NCBI GenBank assembly: GCA_963975495.1
Contig: CAXBID010000132.1
Coordinates: 1-9,660 of the forward strand
Length of the DNA stretch: 9,660 nucleotides
From: CAXBID01 sp963975495
GTDB taxonomy: Bacteria > Bacteroidota > Bacteroidia > Flavobacteriales > Flavobacteriaceae
Direction: 5' to 3'
A model generated the notes under the pieces. It ran no database searches. It had not been told where the DNA came from and saw only the letters and a program-made list of their open reading frames with translations. How positions within the stretch are numbered: the first letter of the stretch is position 1; every line of letters starts with the position of its first letter. Both the position numbers and the translations under genes were made by a program. Positions 6,023-9,660 of the stretch are shown one piece after another.

Positions 6023-6028
6023 TAAATA

Positions 6029-6121
6029 TGTCATTTCGAAATGAGGTACGATTGAGAAATCTCATCAAACCAATTTACACTATCATAAATTATGTGATGT
6101 CTCCTTTTGTCGACATGACTT
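6029..6121. repeat. REP-like element between the pepD remnant and pepD
   Basis: It begins with TGTCATTTCGAAATGA, whose last 14 bases (6031-6044) form a perfect palindrome, followed by GGTACGATTGAGAAATCTCATC. It ends with GTCGACATGACTT, giving short inverted ends GTCAT (6030-6034) and ATGAC (6115-6119). Internal hairpins are CATAA-A-TTATG (6084-6094) and ATGTC...GACAT (6097-6116). I recall both terminal pieces as multicopy intergenic sequence in Flavobacteriia. The element fills the space between the duplicated pepD end and the pepD stop codon, and nothing coding is seen here. Confidence 0.55.
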
Positions 6122-6124
6122 AAA

Positions 6125-7588
6125 TTATTCTTTTTCAGGAATATTATTCAAAATCTCCAAAACAAATTTCCAATATTTTTGAACCGATGAAATTTGAGCG
6201 CGTTCATCGGGTGAATGCACACCTTTAATATTTGGACCAAAGCTTATCATATCCATATCTGGATAATTTTGCCCAAGAATTCCACATTCTAATCCGGCAT
6301 GACACGCAGCCACATGTGGTTTTTCGCCATTTAATTTTTCGTAAAGTTTTGTCATTACTTTTAAAATAGGCGAATCCATATTAGGTGACCAACCTGGGTA
6401 ATCGCCAGATAACTCAACCTCACAACCAGTCAGTTCAAAAGTAGCACGAAGTGTATTGGCTAAGTCCATTTTAGAACTCTCCACCGAAGAACGTGTTAAA
6501 CAACCAATATGAATATTGCCTTCTTTAACTACTACCCTAGCGATATTATTAGAAGTTTCAACCAAATCTGGAATATCTGCACTCATTCTGTAAACGCCAT
6601 TTAAAGCAGCATACATAGCTCTTGTTAAACCTTCTTGAACACCTAAATCCATGATTATTTCGGGTGTTTCACATTTAGAAACCGTGATTTCTAAATCGGG
6701 TTCCATGGTTTTATATTCGGCTTTTATGGCTTGTGCTAAAGTGGCTGTTTCATTTTTAAAGGCCTCTTCATGCACCGCATCAATGGCTACTATGGCGTTA
6801 CTTTCCCTGGGGATGGCATTTCGTAAACTTCCACCATCAATTTCTGAAATCCGAAGTCCGAAATTCTCAAAACCATCAAATAATACACGGTTCATTATTT
6901 TATTGGCGTTACCCAACCCTTCGTGAATTTGCATTCCGGAATGGCCTCCTTGTAAACCTTTTACTGAAATTTTGAATCCTATTTTAAACTCGGGAGTTTC
7001 TTCTTCTTCATAAGTTCGTATTGCAGTAACATCTATTCCTCCGGCGCAACCCACACCAATTTCGTCATCTTCTTCAGTATCTAAATTCAATAAAATACCA
7101 CCTGAAAGTACCCCCCCTTTTAATCCCATGGCACCCGTCATTCCTGTTTCTTCATCTATGGTAAACAAGCCTTCAATAGCTGGATGTGGAATATCGGTAC
7201 TTTCTAAAATTGCCATTATGGTGGCAACGCCTAAACCGTTATCGGCACCCAATGTTGTGCCTTTTGCGCGAACCCAATCGCCATCTAGATACATTTCAAT
7301 GCCTTGAGTATCAAAATCGAAAACGGTATCCCCATTTTTTTGATGCACCATATCCAAATGCGATTGCATCACCACGGTGGTTCTGTTTTCCATTCCTGTG
7401 GTTGCTGGCTTTTTTATAATAACGTTTCCAACGGCATCTTCAATGGTTTCCAATCCGAGTTTCTTACCGAAATCTTTCATAAAAGCGATAATACGTTCTT
7501 CTTTTTTTGAAGGGCGTGGTACTGCGTTTAAATCTGCGAATTTATTCCAAAGGGCTTGTGGTTGCAATTGTCTTATATCTGAACTCAT
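6125..7588 (-). CDS. pepD: Aminoacyl-histidine dipeptidase (M20 cytosol nonspecific dipeptidase)
   Basis: The 487-residue metallopeptidase hydrolyses dipeptides, including Xaa-His, in the cytoplasm. The M20 di-zinc site is complete: MQSHLDMV (His77, Asp79), LGADNGLG (Asp116), TIDEETGM (Glu146 as base, Glu147), NLDTEE (Asp170) and GVHSPDER (His458). The spacing agrees with characterised PepD enzymes (His80, Asp82, Asp119, Glu149, Glu150, Asp173, His461). The lid/dimerisation domain occupies roughly residues 200-390, with LQGGHSGMQIHEGLGNANK near its start. Length is normal. A minus-strand TATCTTTG promoter box lies 19 bp upstream of the ATG, and a long palindrome sits just beyond it. The 3' end is duplicated as a short remnant at 5966-6022, and a REP-like element ends a few bases after the stop, so this end of the gene has been recombined. 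Confidence 0.96.
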   Translation of the reverse strand: MSSDIRQLQPQALWNKFADLNAVPRPSKKEERIIAFMKDFGKKLGLETIEDAVGNVIIKKPATTGMENRTTVVMQSHLDMVHQKNGDTVFDFDTQGIEMYLDGDWVRAKGTTLGADNGLGVATIMAILESTDIPHPAIEGLFTIDEETGMTGAMGLKGGVLSGGILLNLDTEEDDEIGVGCAGGIDVTAIRTYEEEETPEFKIGFKISVKGLQGGHSGMQIHEGLGNANKIMNRVLFDGFENFGLRISEIDGGSLRNAIPRESNAIVAIDAVHEEAFKNETATLAQAIKAEYKTMEPDLEITVSKCETPEIIMDLGVQEGLTRAMYAALNGVYRMSADIPDLVETSNNIARVVVKEGNIHIGCLTRSSVESSKMDLANTLRATFELTGCEVELSGDYPGWSPNMDSPILKVMTKLYEKLNGEKPHVAACHAGLECGILGQNYPDMDMISFGPNIKGVHSPDERAQISSVQKYWKFVLEILNNIPEKE

Positions 7589-7607
7589 AATTTATTAAAG
7601 TATATGG

Positions 7608-7615
7608 CAAAGATA
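7608..7615 (-). promoter_or_regulatory. Promoter -7 box for pepD
   Basis: On the minus strand the sequence is TATCTTTG, an exact TAnnTTTG match, ending 19 bp before the pepD ATG at 7588. Where a -33 TTG should lie, the DNA is instead occupied by the 33-bp palindrome at 7619-7651. The only nearby TTG (7617-7619 minus) is too close to serve. Confidence 0.6.
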
Positions 7616-7618
7616 ACA

Positions 7619-7651
7619 AGACCTGTCAGGTTTTAAAAACCTGACAGGTCT
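7619..7651. repeat. 33-bp perfect palindrome in the pepD upstream region
   Basis: The arms AGACCTGTCAGGTTTT (7619-7634) and AAAACCTGACAGGTCT (7636-7651) are perfectly complementary around a single A at 7635. I recall this as a common multicopy flavobacterial intergenic repeat. It begins three bases upstream of the pepD -7 box, so it covers the region where a -33 element or an activator site would lie. Confidence 0.85.
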
Positions 7652-7653
7652 AA

Positions 7654-7770
7654 AATAACTATCGATATAAAAATAAAAATATTACTCGATTTATAGTTGA
7701 CAAAATTGCTTTGATATTGGGAGCTACTCCTGATTACCTCAGCGGTATTTATTTCAATTGGATTCGGTGA
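7654..7770 (+). pseudogene. Possible remnant of an XRE-type helix-turn-helix gene
   Basis: Between a TAA at 7651 and a TGA at 7768 the plus frame reads ...FIVDKIALILGATPDYLSG IYFNWIR. The segment DKIALILGATPDYLSG resembles the last two helices of Cro/C1-type HTH domains, which often read KIAxxLGVSxDYLxG. There is no Met start and no first part of the domain, so it could only be a decayed fragment. The match is short and by eye, and chance is a real alternative. No other gene is seen in 7652-7952. Confidence 0.25.
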
Positions 7771-7845
7771 ATGTAAACATTTGAAGTGGTATCCTTTATG
7801 CGAAACATTTATGATATAAAATAACTTAATAAAAACTGGTTAATT

Positions 7846-7905
7846 TGATGGGATCCCGAAACAAGTTCGGGACTGCTTCGCAGAAAGATATAGTGGAAAG
7901 CAGGT
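7846..7905. repeat. Dispersed hairpin repeat upstream of the DUF3810 gene
   Basis: CCCGAA (7855-7860), loop ACAAG, TTCGGG (7866-7871) make one hairpin, and CTGC (7873-7876), TTC, GCAG (7880-7883) make another directly after it. GATATAGTGGAAAGCAGG follows. I recall GATCCCGAAACAAGTTCGGG as frequent in flavobacterial intergenic DNA. Its position, about 50 bp before the promoter box of the next gene, gives no hint of a regulatory role. Confidence 0.55.
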
Positions 7906-7952
7906 AGAAACCTAAATTGACAAACAACAACCATTGGGTACAAAATTTTAGC

Positions 7953-7960
7953 TATTTTTG
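7953..7960 (+). promoter_or_regulatory. Promoter -7 box for the DUF3810 gene
   Basis: TATTTTTG is an exact TAnnTTTG match ending three bases before the ATG at 7964. A TTG at 7934-7936 lies 16 bp upstream, slightly closer than usual for a -33 element. The box argues against the alternative TTG start at 7958, which lies inside it, and implies a nearly leaderless transcript. Confidence 0.5.
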
Positions 7961-7963
7961 AGG

Positions 7964-9031
7964 ATGCTGAAAAACAAAAAAACCTTACTCGCTTTATCGT
8001 TGATTCCGCAATACTTTTTGATAAAGTTACTAGCAAATTATCCTGAATTTGTTGAGCAATATTATAGCAATGGGTTTTATCAGTTTATTTCTAAAATTTT
8101 TAGATATACGTTGGGCTGGATGCCTTTTTCGTTTGGCGATTTGGTCTATGCTTTTGGTATTATTTACATCATAAGATGGGTTTATAAAAACCGTAAACGC
8201 TTGCGAAAAGACACCAAGAATTGGTTTAGAGATGTAGCTGCTGCCGTTGCTTTGATATACTTGGCGTTTCATTTGTTTTGGGGACTTAATTACTACCGTT
8301 TACCATTACATAAAAACTTGAATTTAAAGGCGGATTATACCACCGAACAATTGGTTGCTTTTACTGAGCGGTTTATAGAAAAATCGAACGCCATTCATTT
8401 GGAAATTGTAAAAAACGACACCATTAAAGTGGAAATCCCTTTTACAAAAAGTGAGATTTTAAAATTAGCGCCTGTTGGCTATGAAAATTTAAAACAGACG
8501 TTTCCGCATTTGGAATATCATCCAAAAAGTATTAAAAAATCGTTGTTTAGTTATCCGTTAACCTACATGGGTTTTAGTGGTTATTTAAACCCTTTAACCA
8601 ACGAAGCACAGGTTGACGGCTTGATTCCTGTTTATAAATTCCCTACTACATCATCACATGAAATTGCGCATCAATTGGGTTATGCAGCCGAAAATGAAGC
8701 TAATTTTATTGGGTGTTTAGCGGCTATAAATCATGATGATATTTATTTTAGATATGCTGGTTATACCTTTGGGTTACGTTATTGTTTAAATGAAATATTT
8801 ATGCGCGACGAATGTTTATTTGAAGATATGGTTGCTGATGTAAATAAGGGTATTTTAAAAAACTATGAGGAAGTCCGTTTATTTTGGGAAGCACACCAAA
8901 ACCCAACCGAACCGTTGTTTAAGTTGTTTTATGGTAGTTATTTAAAAGCGAATAAACAGAGCAAAGGAATGGAAAGTTATAGTTATGTTGTGGCTTTATT
9001 AACCAACTATTTTGAGGATAAACGGCTTTAG
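7964..9031 (+). CDS. DUF3810 family membrane protein with zincin-like HEXXH motif
   Basis: The 355-residue protein has hydrophobic segments at about residues 7-24 (TLLALSLIPQYFLIKLLA), 57-72 (FGDLVYAFGIIYIIRW) and 90-107, followed by a long soluble part. Residues 232-250 read HEIAHQLGYAAENEANFIG, an HEXXH metal site (His232, Glu233, His236). Glu243 and Glu245 further on are candidate third ligands, as in gluzincin-type metallopeptidases. I recognise the family as DUF3810, a conserved Bacteroidota family; no substrate or reaction is known to me. A membrane-anchored metallopeptidase is an inference from the motif. ATG 7964 is preferred over TTG 7958 because the family starts with a short basic stretch (MLKNKK) before the first membrane segment. 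It is transcribed divergently from pepD. Confidence 0.85.
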   Translation: MLKNKKTLLALSLIPQYFLIKLLANYPEFVEQYYSNGFYQFISKIFRYTLGWMPFSFGDLVYAFGIIYIIRWVYKNRKRLRKDTKNWFRDVAAAVALIYLAFHLFWGLNYYRLPLHKNLNLKADYTTEQLVAFTERFIEKSNAIHLEIVKNDTIKVEIPFTKSEILKLAPVGYENLKQTFPHLEYHPKSIKKSLFSYPLTYMGFSGYLNPLTNEAQVDGLIPVYKFPTTSSHEIAHQLGYAAENEANFIGCLAAINHDDIYFRYAGYTFGLRYCLNEIFMRDECLFEDMVADVNKGILKNYEEVRLFWEAHQNPTEPLFKLFYGSYLKANKQSKGMESYSYVVALLTNYFEDKRL

Positions 9032-9047
9032 ATTAGAAAAAAGGTGA

Positions 9048-9104
9048 CACTAATTTCACGAATTAACACGAATGGTTTTCTCGCAAAGACGCTAAGGCGC
9101 TAAG
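9048..9104. repeat. Dispersed repeat fragments downstream of the DUF3810 gene
   Basis: Two pieces are present: a CACGAATTAACACGAAT stretch (about 9048-9073) and CTCGCAAAGACGCTAAGGCG (from 9080). I recall both as frequent intergenic sequences in Bacteroidota genomes. No gene or clear terminator is seen between 9032 and 9206. Confidence 0.5.
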
Positions 9105-9132
9105 CTTACTCTAGCTGAATATATGGTTAACC

Positions 9133-9198
9133 GCGACCGCGACTGCGACTGCGACTGCGACTGCGACTGCGACTGCGACTGCGACTGCGACTGCGACT
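9133..9198. repeat. Hexanucleotide tandem repeat (GCGACC once, GCGACT ten times)
   Basis: Eleven consecutive hexamers cover 66 bp: the first is GCGACC (9133-9138) and the next ten are identical GCGACT units (9139-9198). It is GC-rich in an AT-rich neighbourhood and lies between the 3' ends of two convergent genes, ending eight bases beyond the minus-strand stop codon at 9207-9209. A unit length of six cannot cause frameshifts. Read through the stop on the minus strand it would encode Val-Ala repeats, but nothing indicates that it is translated. Confidence 0.95.
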
Positions 9199-9206
9199 AA
9201 ATAATA

Positions 9207-9659
9207 CTATTCAATAATTTCCGCACCTTCTGGCGCTTCAAAAATATCTTGATCTATCTTTTCTTTTGAAAATATAATGTTGGTAAATTCCAAATCGTTT
9301 TTTTTGGTAGTTGGTAAATTATTTTCGTAGTTATACCACGTTAGCGTTTCTGGGAGTAATAGACCTTCAACTGTTTGCCAGCTGCTATATCTTATAAAGT
9401 GGAATTCCTTACTCTTTTCTTTACTAAAATAAGTAACGGTATAACCTAACCAAGTCATTTTATGGGTTTCAGAATCGTAATATAGAATGTATTCATCTTC
9501 TGGTGATTCTCCTACTCCACTTTCATACGAGATTTTAATTCCAGGATATTCTTTTCCTTCAAAAACTAGAGGAGAAACATCTTCATAAATAATACCATCA
9601 TCAGCCAAAATAAAAGGCATCGCATAAAAATAGAACATCAAATTATAATAAAACTTAGG
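9207..9659 (-). CDS. DUF6503-like protein, C-terminal part (5' end outside window)
   Basis: The minus-strand frame is open from the window edge to the TAG at 9207-9209, giving 150 residues. It begins PKFYYNLMFYFYAMPFILADDGI, so the real start lies beyond 9660. A TTG at 9639-9641 and the ATG after it fall inside this conserved-looking stretch and are not starts. Later segments are VFEGKEYPGIKISYESGVGE, EDEYILYYDSETHKMTWLGYTVT, the WYNYENNLPT region and a closing FEAPEGAEI. The pattern of short beta strands with Tyr/Trp-rich turns fits the lipoprotein- or LolA-like DUF6503 family as I remember it from Flavobacteriia. The family name is from memory and function is unknown. It is convergent with the DUF3810 gene, and the hexanucleotide array lies eight bases past its stop. 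Confidence 0.75.
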   Translation of the reverse strand, partial: PKFYYNLMFYFYAMPFILADDGIIYEDVSPLVFEGKEYPGIKISYESGVGESPEDEYILYYDSETHKMTWLGYTVTYFSKEKSKEFHFIRYSSWQTVEGLLLPETLTWYNYENNLPTTKKNDLEFTNIIFSKEKIDQDIFEAPEGAEIIE

Positions 9660-9660
9660 G

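Noticed and set aside
5834..6025. 63-codon plus-strand frame in the spacer after the toxin gene
   Set aside because: It runs through the 11-bp hairpin repeat and antisense to the pepD remnant, with no family features or start signals.
6651..7598. Several plus-strand frames antisense to pepD
   Set aside because: They are composition shadows of the well-supported pepD coding strand.
7809..8036. 75-codon minus-strand frame upstream of and overlapping the DUF3810 gene
   Set aside because: It covers a dispersed repeat and the promoter and is antisense to the DUF3810 start; no recognisable protein.
9133..9198. CRISPR array or coding repeat
   Set aside because: The units are six bases without spacers and no open protein context is supported; it is a simple tandem repeat.
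1..9660. tRNA, rRNA, riboswitch or insertion sequence with transposase
   Set aside because: I looked for cloverleaf, conserved RNA segments and transposase motifs by eye and saw none.

Overview
The window is AT-rich DNA that reads as a chromosomal segment of a marine-type Flavobacteriaceae (Bacteroidota). The reasons are: promoter-like TAnnTTTG boxes and no clear Shine-Dalgarno sequences; an OmpP1/FadL-type porin with a typical Bacteroidota signal peptide; DUF3810- and DUF6503-like proteins; and many short palindromic intergenic repeats of kinds I recall from flavobacterial genomes. No tRNA, rRNA, CRISPR array or transposase was seen.

Layout. Positions 3-644 hold the C-terminal part of a very unusual Ser/Arg/Asn-rich protein with no acidic residue. 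It is followed 29 bp later by an OmpP1/FadL-family outer-membrane protein (674-2182). A new transcription unit then carries folE (GTP cyclohydrolase I, true start 2368) and cysS (cysteinyl-tRNA synthetase, true start 3079). From 4550 to 5014 palindromic repeats of several families surround the small yidD gene and touch the cysS stop, the yidD start and the yidD stop. Positions 5115-5938 look like an accessory cassette: a MntA/HepT-type nucleotidyltransferase/HEPN toxin-antitoxin pair between near-identical inverted repeats, with a strongly foldable spacer after it. Next comes an 18-codon remnant of a second pepD 3' end (5966-6022) and a REP-like element. The intact pepD dipeptidase gene follows on the minus strand (6125-7588). 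A 375-bp divergent intergenic region holds a perfect 16-bp-arm palindrome, a possible HTH-gene remnant and another hairpin repeat. Then come a DUF3810 membrane zincin-like protein (7964-9031), a hexanucleotide tandem repeat (GCGACT x10 plus one GCGACC), and the C-terminal part of a DUF6503-like protein on the minus strand, cut by the window end.

How it fits together. Most genes are ordinary housekeeping functions: pterin synthesis, tRNA charging, membrane protein insertion and dipeptide breakdown. The interesting part is the yidD-pepD interval. It appears to be an insertion hot spot that has received a toxin-antitoxin cassette and a recombined pepD end. The best candidate for something undescribed is the cassette architecture: inverted GTTGTGGCTAATGC / GCACTAGCCACAAC boundaries, shared CGTT junctions and a folded spacer. 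It resembles, but does not match, an integron attC site.
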